In this document: positions 1-7,291 of the stretch, piece after piece | Layout of the letters: every line of letters starts with the position of its first letter | Numbering within the stretch: position 1 is the first letter of the stretch | Origin: Debaryomyces hansenii CBS767 | Taxonomy: Eukaryota > Ascomycota > Pichiomycetes > Serinales > Debaryomycetaceae | Assembly: GCF_000006445.2 (NCBI RefSeq) | Contig: NC_006048.2 | Coordinates: 372,001-436,000 of the forward strand | Direction: 5' to 3' | DNA length: 64,000 nucleotides | Notes under the pieces: model-generated | What the model was told of the DNA's origin: nothing | Databases searched by the model: none | Seen by the model: the letters and a program-made list of their open reading frames with translations, nothing else | Made by a program: the position numbers and the translations under genes

Positions 1-258
1 AAAACAATAGTACACTTTCTTCAGGGTTCAACAGAATATTCGGTTAACAAGACGGTATCCTTATTATATGAATAGTTGTTAGGTCTGAATATATTAATTG
101 TGCTCCACATTACGTAATATTTTTATATTTATGGAGATGATTACTGTAAGTAGAAATTTTATATATGGAATAAAGAATAAATACCGGGCAATGGCAGGTT
201 TTCACATGCATATTATGGATAAAATTTCTAATCTATATAACGGAACTACAATGAAGCA

Positions 259-1254
259 CTAGTCCAGTTTTCTTGTCCCTTTGACCAAGATTGGAATCAT
301 TCCACCAGTGGAAATAGTAAAATGTCTATGGCCCAAGACCATGATGAAAGATCTAATAGTACCGGCATGTGAAGTAGTAGAGATGACAGAATTTTGTAAT
401 TTCTTTTTCTCATCTAATGCCGAGGCTTTCAGGTCCCAGTCTTCGTTAAAAAGGCCCTGCAAGAAACCGTTGACACGAATGGCTTGCTCGTGCAATTGTT
501 CTCTCGTATCACGTTCGTTCAATTCGTCTTCTTCTGTAAGCAGATCATCTATGATAAAGCCATGCTTATCGAACCTTTCACGAATTACGGACTTGGTTGA
601 TCTCTTGTCACACAAATTGATACCTATGGTTTCACGGATAGAATCGGTTACCAAGGGACGTTTTTCTTCGGGTTTGATGTCGCCCCAGGTGTATACAAGG
701 GTGTAACTTGATCTCTGGAGCGGCGAGACGTAAAACTTAGCTGGAATGGGTGCCCCTTGTGCGATCTGGGCCTTCCATGCCTGGTTGTTCTCTTTGGCTT
801 GGTCGACACCTAAGTCGGTCAACATTGGATCTGGGGCCCACACAATTTCACCATCAGTGGACAATGCATGCCATTTCCTGTGCCATTCGTCTAATCCATA
901 TTTATTCACGCATACGTTGTGGAAGCCTTGACCGTGTCTAGCGAAAAACATGAGCTTGTAGCATTCATTTTCCCCAGCTTCTTTATTCAATCTCTCTAAT
1001 TCTTCTATAATTTCGGGCCATGATTTGGTTCTTCCAAAATCTTCGGTTGCATAGTTAAACTTCAAATCATCTGTGCTTGGATCAGATTGTTTGAAGAATC
1101 CATTTATCGTTTCAAAAGTCCACGGATAGACAAGGTTACCGTTGGAATCTTTCTTATCTGACAATTGGGTGAGCTTTTCTTGATAAGTTACTTCCTCTGA
1201 TTCCTGTCCATGAGCGTCTTCGTAGTCAGTTACAGTTGGGATTAGCAATGACAT
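259..1254 (-). CDS. PMU1: PMU1-like histidine phosphatase (phosphoglycerate-mutase superfamily)
   Basis: A 331-residue member of the histidine phosphatase (phosphoglycerate mutase-like) superfamily. The RHG signature is at residues 106-108, with His107 the expected phospho-acceptor. The second catalytic His is about residue 296, in a TSHAGT context. The long N-terminal part before RHG and the overall layout match the yeast Pmu1/phosphomutase-like group rather than the glycolytic mutase Gpm1. By family it should hydrolyse a phosphate monoester or act as a mutase, and the substrate cannot be read from sequence. No signal peptide or membrane segment is seen, so it is probably cytosolic. It is transcribed in the same direction as CCR4, which ends 353 bases upstream. 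The start is the only ATG that gives the full N-terminus. The superfamily is certain and the PMU1 orthology is likely. Confidence 0.8.
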   Translation of the reverse strand: MSLLIPTVTDYEDAHGQESEEVTYQEKLTQLSDKKDSNGNLVYPWTFETINGFFKQSDPSTDDLKFNYATEDFGRTKSWPEIIEELERLNKEAGENECYKLMFFARHGQGFHNVCVNKYGLDEWHRKWHALSTDGEIVWAPDPMLTDLGVDQAKENNQAWKAQIAQGAPIPAKFYVSPLQRSSYTLVYTWGDIKPEEKRPLVTDSIRETIGINLCDKRSTKSVIRERFDKHGFIIDDLLTEEDELNERDTREQLHEQAIRVNGFLQGLFNEDWDLKASALDEKKKLQNSVISTTSHAGTIRSFIMVLGHRHFTISTGGMIPILVKGTRKLD

Positions 1255-1607
1255 CTTTGTAGTCTATAGTTTATATTGTACTATTTTTGAAGAATATCGA
1301 TCTGATAGGAAGAAATTTAGATTTAAATTCTCGAGAAAGGCAGTTTTTCCGGTGCATAATTCGGACAAATTGGATTTGGATTATTACGGACTAGGCCCCA
1401 CCATATAATGGCTAATCTGAACTACTCATTCTAATAAGTTAATTAGTAATAATGATGAATAACCTATATAAAAACACAAAACAAATAAACAAATAAACAA
1501 ATAAACAAGTATACAAACAAATAAACTAGTATAAAGCTTTAGTAAAATACGAAAAATCAAACATAGCCAAGTATTGGTAATAATGTACAAAGGGAGCTAG
1601 TGGTACC
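1255..1607. other. Intergenic: PMU1-like promoter and CCR4 3' flank
   Basis: This 353-base spacer holds the upstream region of the PMU1-like gene and the 3' flank of CCR4. The only structure seen is a short (AAATAAAC)n tract near 1482-1525, listed separately. No RNA gene or convincing ORF is visible. Confidence 0.6.
1482..1525. repeat. AAATAAAC microsatellite
   Basis: About three perfect tandem copies of the 8-mer AAATAAAC, followed by degenerate copies, lie directly 3' of CCR4. On the CCR4 sense strand this is GTTTATTT-rich and could sit in the 3' UTR or poly(A) region. It is probably a simple replication-slippage repeat. Confidence 0.8.
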
Positions 1608-4103
1608 TCAAGTTTTTCTAGAAGATCCAGATTTGAAGTCAGGCTTGAAGTCAGGCTTGAAGTCAGGCTTTTTGTTGCCACCACTTTTCTTGATTTGGAA
1701 TTTGGTAACCAAAGGAATGTGATCAGATGGGAAGTGTGCATTAGGGAAACCAATACAGTGACTTGAATACTCTTCATCAATTTTTCCCAATAACCCTTTA
1801 ACTTGCAAAGTAGGAGTTGAATACCAAATGTAGTCAATGGCATCGGTAAATGCTGGCGAAATTGTAGTGAATGGTAACTCACCTACGTGATCATATGCTG
1901 ATTTCAATTTGAACAGGTGACGGAATCCTTCATCTGTAAACTTACCATAATCACGACCCTCCAAATCCTCATGGTTGGATACAGCACCAGTAGAAAATAA
2001 TTGATAAACAGCGTTTTCCTTGGTGGAGTTAAAATCACCACAAATAACCATTGATGCATTCTTAATTTCGTCAATAGAATTTGTATGGTGGTATTTCTTC
2101 ATGATAGTACGTAATTCTTCCAATAAAATTCCGACTTGTAATGTCTTGACATCATTAAAAGCAGGATCCCAATGCAAATGCGTATTAACAAACAAAATCT
2201 TTTCACCAGTCTGAATGTGATTAAAGTATGTGATTAAAGCAATATTATCTTTGTTCATAAATCTATTAAATAAATCCTTAGTTTTCTTATATTTATCAGA
2301 TCCCATGCAAACACTGTTATATTCGAAGTTTTGCTTGTGAAGTAACTCAAACTTGTCAGTCTTATAGAAAGTGGCACAACCATCAACCTTCTTTGAGTCA
2401 GATTCACTCATAGTCTTAGATCTGGTTTTATTAAAGAACACACCCTTATAACCAAATCCCTGCATGACAGGTACCCAAAACTCATGGAATGTCCTGGTTT
2501 CAACTTCTTGCATACAAACCAAATCACTCTTAAAATGCAATACTTCTTCTTGCAATGCAGCTCTTCTAAAGCCCCATTCCAAAGCCCACGACGGAGTGTA
2601 TTTATACATCTTAGTAGTGGCATAATGCTGACACAAAGTATTATATGACATCATCGTGAAAGTATCATTAGTATCAGAGTTGTTGTTGTCATTGGTATAA
2701 GCATCTGGGTTATTTATTGGATCAATTATTTCACCATCATCTTCTAACAATAACCATTGTCTTGGAGGAGGTTTACTGAAACTTGGCTTCAAATCTCTTA
2801 AATAAGCAATCAATTCTTTGGTTCCTTTTTCCGCAACTAAATTTGCAATCTTTAGATCTATCGGGTTACCTTCGATACCTAAAAATAATAACTCAATTAG
2901 ATTACCAAATTCATTAGGTAAGGTTTTGATATTGTTGTCAAATAAATAAAGGTACCTTAAGTTGAAGCACATTCCTAGTTCCGATGGTACTTCATTAATT
3001 CTATTGTGAGACAAATCTAAGGTTCTCAAACTCCTTAATTTGTTGACTATTGGCGGAACGCTAGTTAATTTATTATTATTCAAATAAAGCGATTCCAAAA
3101 AATCATACTGAAATAATTTTGGAGATAAATTGACCAACCCTTGACCACTCAAGTCTAATTGACACCATAATTGTCTTCCTTGAGTTTTTTGCCTCATTCT
3201 CTGTTCTTCTTGTAAGTGATCATCGTCCAAATCTTGTGCCAATTTCTTGTTCTGTAATAACGCAGAGTTAGTAGCAGATCCAGGGTTGGATTTAGAATTC
3301 TCTTGTTCATTCAAAGCAGAAACTATAGATCTCGTGGCGTCTATCAAACTCACCGTCTTCACGTCGCTGTATGGATTTTTATTCTTTCTGGAGTTTGCAG
3401 CATATTGTCTTGCATAGTAATGCGGAATGTTTGCATTTCTGGACAATTGACACAATTGTTGTTGATGTTGCCAGTATATCGAATTTGGATTTTCTATGTT
3501 AATGGAGTTGAGTTTTTGTGCCGGTTGTTGCTGTTGCTGTTGCTGTTGCTGTTGTTGCTGTTGCTGTTGTTGCAATGCAGCCGCTTGCTGGTTAAAAAAT
3601 TGTTGCTGTTGTATATGCGGTGGTTGGTGAGGCACCTGTTGTCCTTGCGATTGTTGATACTGCTGAGGGAGATGTATTTGGGGCTGTTGTTGTTGCTGTT
3701 GTTGTTGCTGTTGTTGTTGCTGTTGTTGTTGCTGTTGTTGTTGTTGCTGTTGTTGTTGTTGCTGCTGTTGGTATTGCTGCAACAGCAGTGCCTGTGGCTG
3801 GTTTTGCTGTTGCAGCAGGAATTGCTGGGGGAAAAACTGTTGCTGTTGATGGATATTCTGCAATTGCGGTGGCTGTTGAGCTTGCACTGGCCTTTGGTAG
3901 CTATTTTGGTAAAGACCTTGTTGCGCTATATTATCATTATAGATATCCTGCTGGGAGAACTGTCCCGCACTACCACTACCTCCTATGGATGGTTGCAGCT
4001 GCTGTGACTGTCCTTGTTGTAATTGTTGTAGTAAGATCTGTTGTGCTTGCAAGTTAGGCTGTTGTCCTTGAACTTGCGCCTGTTGATATTTTGGAATATT
4101 CAT
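1608..4103 (-). CDS. CCR4: CCR4, catalytic deadenylase of the Ccr4-Not complex
   Basis: An 831-residue Ccr4. It shortens mRNA poly(A) tails as the main exonuclease of Ccr4-Not. The domain order is a Gln-rich N-terminus with poly-Q runs near residues 112-140 and 178-195, a leucine-rich-repeat block at about 312-420 (the family's contact with Caf1/Pop2), and a C-terminal endonuclease/exonuclease/phosphatase domain at about 480-805. The nuclease motifs are visible: CMQEVE (metal-binding Glu), NTHLHWDP, CGDFNS, DYIWYS and FPSDHIPL (catalytic Asp-His). The C-terminus extends past the nuclease domain and carries three tandem KPDF units encoded by a 12-base repeat. The start is the first ATG, at 4101-4103. 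It lies directly downstream of an LRR-less paralogue on the same strand. Identification is secure. Confidence 0.96.
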   Translation of the reverse strand: MNIPKYQQAQVQGQQPNLQAQQILLQQLQQGQSQQLQPSIGGSGSAGQFSQQDIYNDNIAQQGLYQNSYQRPVQAQQPPQLQNIHQQQQFFPQQFLLQQQNQPQALLLQQYQQQQQQQQQQQQQQQQQQQQQQQQQQQQQPQIHLPQQYQQSQGQQVPHQPPHIQQQQFFNQQAAALQQQQQQQQQQQQQQQQPAQKLNSINIENPNSIYWQHQQQLCQLSRNANIPHYYARQYAANSRKNKNPYSDVKTVSLIDATRSIVSALNEQENSKSNPGSATNSALLQNKKLAQDLDDDHLQEEQRMRQKTQGRQLWCQLDLSGQGLVNLSPKLFQYDFLESLYLNNNKLTSVPPIVNKLRSLRTLDLSHNRINEVPSELGMCFNLRYLYLFDNNIKTLPNEFGNLIELLFLGIEGNPIDLKIANLVAEKGTKELIAYLRDLKPSFSKPPPRQWLLLEDDGEIIDPINNPDAYTNDNNNSDTNDTFTMMSYNTLCQHYATTKMYKYTPSWALEWGFRRAALQEEVLHFKSDLVCMQEVETRTFHEFWVPVMQGFGYKGVFFNKTRSKTMSESDSKKVDGCATFYKTDKFELLHKQNFEYNSVCMGSDKYKKTKDLFNRFMNKDNIALITYFNHIQTGEKILFVNTHLHWDPAFNDVKTLQVGILLEELRTIMKKYHHTNSIDEIKNASMVICGDFNSTKENAVYQLFSTGAVSNHEDLEGRDYGKFTDEGFRHLFKLKSAYDHVGELPFTTISPAFTDAIDYIWYSTPTLQVKGLLGKIDEEYSSHCIGFPNAHFPSDHIPLVTKFQIKKSGGNKKPDFKPDFKPDFKSGSSRKT
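1634..1669 (-). repeat. Triplicated 12-base coding repeat (KPDF x3) at the CCR4 C-terminus
   Basis: Three perfect tandem copies of a 12-base unit (TGAAGTCAGGCT on the plus strand) encode KPDF three times, just before the CCR4 stop. The unit is in frame, so copy-number change would alter tail length without a frameshift. Confidence 0.95.
3684..3770 (-). repeat. Poly-glutamine trinucleotide tract in CCR4
   Basis: A CAA/CAG mixed repeat encodes about 29 consecutive Gln residues near position 112-140. A second, shorter Gln run lies near 3525-3570. The mixed codons make it less prone to slippage than a pure CAG tract, but it is still a likely length polymorphism. Confidence 0.9.
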
Positions 4104-4484
4104 CTATGGCTATAATCACACTTAGTTATTTATTTATTATACGACAAATGGTCTTACTCTTTGCATCTAAAACAGGATTATGAATGGCTTTATAAATATA
4201 TCGATACTTCTCTTAAATTCGTTTGGTGGATCTCAATCAAAATTTCTCAATAGATATAACAATTTCTGAAAATAATAACTCTAATAAAGCAAATTTTTAT
4301 GGATTTCTTTAACTCAATAAATGAACCACCGTGTTAATTGCCTATTTGAACTCGTAAACCGATTGATTGTAATGTCTATTACTCTATATACATTGTATCT
4401 TAAGAGTGGATGAGGTTTTTTAATGGTCAACAGTTTTTGATTAAATACACGACTTATATTTTTGTTACGATGTACACGTCTTAT
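4104..4484. other. Intergenic: CCR4 promoter
   Basis: This is the 381-base spacer between CCR4 and the upstream Ccr4-like gene, both on the minus strand. It is AT-rich with TATA-like stretches. Beyond acting as the CCR4 promoter and the neighbour's 3' flank, nothing distinctive is seen. Confidence 0.5.
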
Positions 4485-5705
4485 CTAAAGGTATGCTAGT
4501 TCAGTTACTAAAGGAATGTGGTCAGAGGGAAACTGACTATTGGGGAAGCCGACCACCCCGGTTTCCGTGTAGTAAGATTGGTCGACCTCTCCAAGTAGTT
4601 TTGTGACTTTGAAGTGGTTTTTGGAATACCAAATATGATCCACAACGTCGATCAAGCCTTTCGTAAACGATGTAAACTCCAATTTCTTTCTGGGATTAAT
4701 ATGTGAATGGGTAAGAAGCAGCTCATAGGCACATGCTAGATGGAAGGGGTTTTCAATATGTCCATTGTGGAACAATTCGCTATTTGCTTTATGGTCGTAG
4801 TCGTGAAGAGCGAACTCGTTGCACTTAAAGGCATCGATGGTGCCGGTGTTGAGCAATTGGAATACTTTCGAAGACGGGTTTGAATTAAAATCACCACACA
4901 TAATGATACATGGGTCACATAGGCAATTGTGGTCTATGAAGTCATGCAAGACGTTCAAAAGGAGTTTGGTTTGGATGATTTTGACGTCGTTAAACTTGGG
5001 AGACCAATATAAATGAGTATTTGTCACATACAATATCTTACCGTTTTGTTTATCGCGTAACTTGACTAGAAGTGCCACTGTATTGCGTGGTATGACTCGC
5101 TCAACTGTTGCCTTCGTGACGTTAAATTTGACGTGATGCTGCATGATATACTCCCCAAAGTGGATCGCATGACTGTCCAAGACATCAAACTTGTCTCCAT
5201 TGACAAATATCCCAACACCATCGATATTCTCCGACGGCCTATCTCCCCAATAGACAGGCTCCAGCTTTCTTACGTAGAATGAATGGTAATTAGGAGATGG
5301 AAAGCCTTTGGACCAAAATTTTTCATATATTAGGTGCTCCATCTCTTGGAAACACATGATATCACAATTGAACTGTCTTATCATTAAATTGATCAATGGA
5401 AAACGATAATCTGACCAGCTTAGATACTCCTGTTCCAAATAGCCAAATACTGGCTTCCACATATAATGACGGGAGAGTAAATTGAATGACATCACCGATA
5501 TCTTTTGCTTCTTACTGGTTGAGGGCTCATCAAAATGATGCCAGTTTCGGTACTTGGTAGCATCATAATTCAAGGGTATTCTCATGTTTGAGTATAATCG
5601 TTGACCGATACATAATATGCTTTCCTTACCATTTCTAGATATTAATTTGTGCATATCTGACCAAGTTATGTCGTCAAGTTTAGTCAGTTTCGAATCAAAA
5701 TACAT
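4485..5705 (-). CDS. Ccr4/Ngl-family nuclease lacking leucine-rich repeats
   Basis: A 406-residue protein of the endonuclease/exonuclease/phosphatase fold. Motifs appear in family order: SVMSFNLLSRHY, CFQEME (metal Glu), NTHLYWSPKFNDVK, CGDFNSNPSS, DHIWYS and the terminal FPSDHIPLVTEL. All key acidic and His residues are present, so it should be catalytically active. It is close to CCR4 next door (shared FPSDHIPL, CGDFNS, FNDVK). However, it has no LRR block and no Gln-rich region, only about 70 residues before the nuclease domain. It could be an Ngl-type nuclease or a CCR4 duplicate that lost its Caf1-binding domain. By family it would degrade poly(A) or RNA 3' ends, but the substrate is not known. 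Family is certain and the exact orthologue is not. Confidence 0.85.
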   Translation of the reverse strand: MYFDSKLTKLDDITWSDMHKLISRNGKESILCIGQRLYSNMRIPLNYDATKYRNWHHFDEPSTSKKQKISVMSFNLLSRHYMWKPVFGYLEQEYLSWSDYRFPLINLMIRQFNCDIMCFQEMEHLIYEKFWSKGFPSPNYHSFYVRKLEPVYWGDRPSENIDGVGIFVNGDKFDVLDSHAIHFGEYIMQHHVKFNVTKATVERVIPRNTVALLVKLRDKQNGKILYVTNTHLYWSPKFNDVKIIQTKLLLNVLHDFIDHNCLCDPCIIMCGDFNSNPSSKVFQLLNTGTIDAFKCNEFALHDYDHKANSELFHNGHIENPFHLACAYELLLTHSHINPRKKLEFTSFTKGLIDVVDHIWYSKNHFKVTKLLGEVDQSYYTETGVVGFPNSQFPSDHIPLVTELAYL

Positions 5706-5948
5706 GGGACATAATGATCGGACTTACGTGCAGGAGATAAACACATAGATAAGGAATATCGATTAGTATGGATTTAAAATATTTGATACGAACTACGGAC
5801 TTTGAATTACACTACCAGAAAATGCATCTTCTACATATTTTATGTATTAAGGTTTTTAATAATTATAGATAATTTGTTTCATGGACGGACGTAAAACTTG
5901 TAGTGGTGATTTTTCAATAGAGGGATAAATTTCGGATAAAAGGTTACC

Positions 5949-7076
5949 CTAGACTAGATCTTCTATTTCTGTGATTAACTCCGTAAGGTTTCCTCTTCCT
6001 TTTAGCAATTTGGCCCGTCTTGCATCGGTCATAGATGCATTCAAAAGCTTCTTGTTGGAACTTTTACATAATTTGTTGATACCCAACGTACATATATCGC
6101 AGTTTGAAGCTTTGGGAACGCAAATTACTTGGCCAAATCCTACTAGGAGCGGATTTATATCACCCCAAAACTTTTTTGGTAACCAGCTTTCTAGTTCAGT
6201 TCTAGTCAGTTCAGGTTTTTCAGATTTCGCAACCCAGCCCCACATCTGCGCAAGTCTGTGGATATGAACATCGACTCCAATACCATCATTGATATTCCAG
6301 CCTCTTTGTAGCAACAAGAAACCCATTTTCGGCCCAACACCAGGCAATGTGACGATATCGGTAATGTTTTTCGGTATATCACTGTCGAAATTGCTCTGGA
6401 GAATTGCACATGCTTTTTTAATGTATGCAGCCTTTTTTCTATGGAATCCTACCTTCAGGATAAAAGCATCAATTTCACCCTCTGATAATGTGACTATAGA
6501 CTCGAGGGATAGCCCATCCTTATGTCCTAGAGCCATTAGACCACTATGTAGATTTCGCATGGCTTGGAAATTAACTTCATCCTTGGTTTGGGAAGACAAC
6601 ATCAATGAAATCAAAAGCTGGAAGCGAAATACCCTTGGGTTGGTCTTTGCAACATTAGGACTTATTCCTTCGGGGATTCGTTCACACCCCATTGTGTCTA
6701 CCGGCGAGAGAAACTTTGATCTCATTGCTACAACTTCGTTATATAGTTCAGACCATTTTGGTGGGGCTTTACATGTAGACGGTATCGAATCAACATCATC
6801 ACTAGTAACTTTGGCAAATACATTAGGTTTTTTGTCTTCGATTTCTACAGTTAAATATTTTTTTGTATTTGAAATCGAATCAGGTTCTAGTTTATTGCTT
6901 GGAATTACCGAATCAGATTCTGGTTTAATGCTTGGAGTAATAATCAAATCAGATTCATGTTTAATATTTGGAATGGTAATCGATTCGAACGATAGAGTTT
7001 CCTCTGTTTTAACCCTTTTGTTCAATACATCCGTTCCATTAACTTCACGTAGTCTCTTTGATTTTGCCACTGTCAT
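5949..7076 (-). CDS. NTG1: NTG1/NTH1, endonuclease III-type DNA glycosylase/AP lyase
   Basis: A 375-residue endonuclease III homologue that removes oxidised pyrimidines and cleaves abasic sites in base-excision repair. The helix-hairpin-helix motif LPGVGPKMG places the catalytic Lys at 250. The catalytic Asp is 269, in GVDVHIHRL. A C-terminal Fe-S cluster motif is present as Cys319, 326, 329 and 337. Its last spacing is x7 rather than the x5 usual in the family. The first 100 residues are an Asp/Ser/Lys-rich leader with KRVK-type basic residues, possibly nuclear or mitochondrial targeting. That leader also holds three psi-K-x-E motifs (VKTE, IKHE, IKPE) resembling SUMO sites. It is divergently transcribed from CAT8 across 215 bases. 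Keeping the cluster makes it Ntg2-like in that respect; a single-copy NTG gene is likely. Confidence 0.93.
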   Translation of the reverse strand: MTVAKSKRLREVNGTDVLNKRVKTEETLSFESITIPNIKHESDLIITPSIKPESDSVIPSNKLEPDSISNTKKYLTVEIEDKKPNVFAKVTSDDVDSIPSTCKAPPKWSELYNEVVAMRSKFLSPVDTMGCERIPEGISPNVAKTNPRVFRFQLLISLMLSSQTKDEVNFQAMRNLHSGLMALGHKDGLSLESIVTLSEGEIDAFILKVGFHRKKAAYIKKACAILQSNFDSDIPKNITDIVTLPGVGPKMGFLLLQRGWNINDGIGVDVHIHRLAQMWGWVAKSEKPELTRTELESWLPKKFWGDINPLLVGFGQVICVPKASNCDICTLGINKLCKSSNKKLLNASMTDARRAKLLKGRGNLTELITEIEDLV

Positions 7077-7160
7077 CAGCTAATCTGGTATTATTTATTG
7101 TACTCATCGCGTGAGTTTTTAATCCCGAGGTTTTATCTGGGGACTTTCGCAGACTCAAGA

Positions 7161-7167
7161 TGACTCA
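7161..7167. promoter_or_regulatory. TGACTCA (Gcn4/AP-1-type) site between NTG1 and CAT8
   Basis: A perfect TGACTCA heptamer lies in the 215-base divergent spacer, 125 bases upstream of the CAT8 start. It matches the yeast Gcn4 consensus. One site alone is weak evidence for regulation. Confidence 0.4.
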
Positions 7168-7268
7168 ATATGGATTTATAAATTGGCTCTTGATACTGTG
7201 AAAATTGAAGAAAACATAATTTTACATATTTGGTATACATAATATCGTGCTATTCTTCGAAGAGCTAT

Positions 7269-7280
7269 ATGAATGGATAA
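7269..7280 (+). other. Short uORF in the CAT8 leader (Met-Asn-Gly-stop)
   Basis: ATG AAT GGA TAA ends 11 bases before the CAT8 ATG at 7292. A second upstream ATG at 7273, in another frame, opens a 24-codon reading frame that overlaps the CAT8 start and ends near 7347. If transcription begins upstream, both would be met first by scanning ribosomes. Confidence 0.6.
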
Positions 7281-7291
7281 TCTATTGAACT

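Noticed and set aside
1..258. Gene fragment at the left edge
   Set aside because: Only AT-rich 3' flank of the PMU1-like gene; no frame or RNA structure seen.
1482..1525. Telomere-like or subtelomeric repeat
   Set aside because: The 8-mer is a short simple repeat between two single-copy genes, without further subtelomeric features.
3303..4057. Long plus-strand Leu/Val-rich frames opposite CCR4
   Set aside because: They are the antisense of the CCR4 poly-Q tracts, which read as Leu, Val or Ala runs. No family match; shadows of the real gene.
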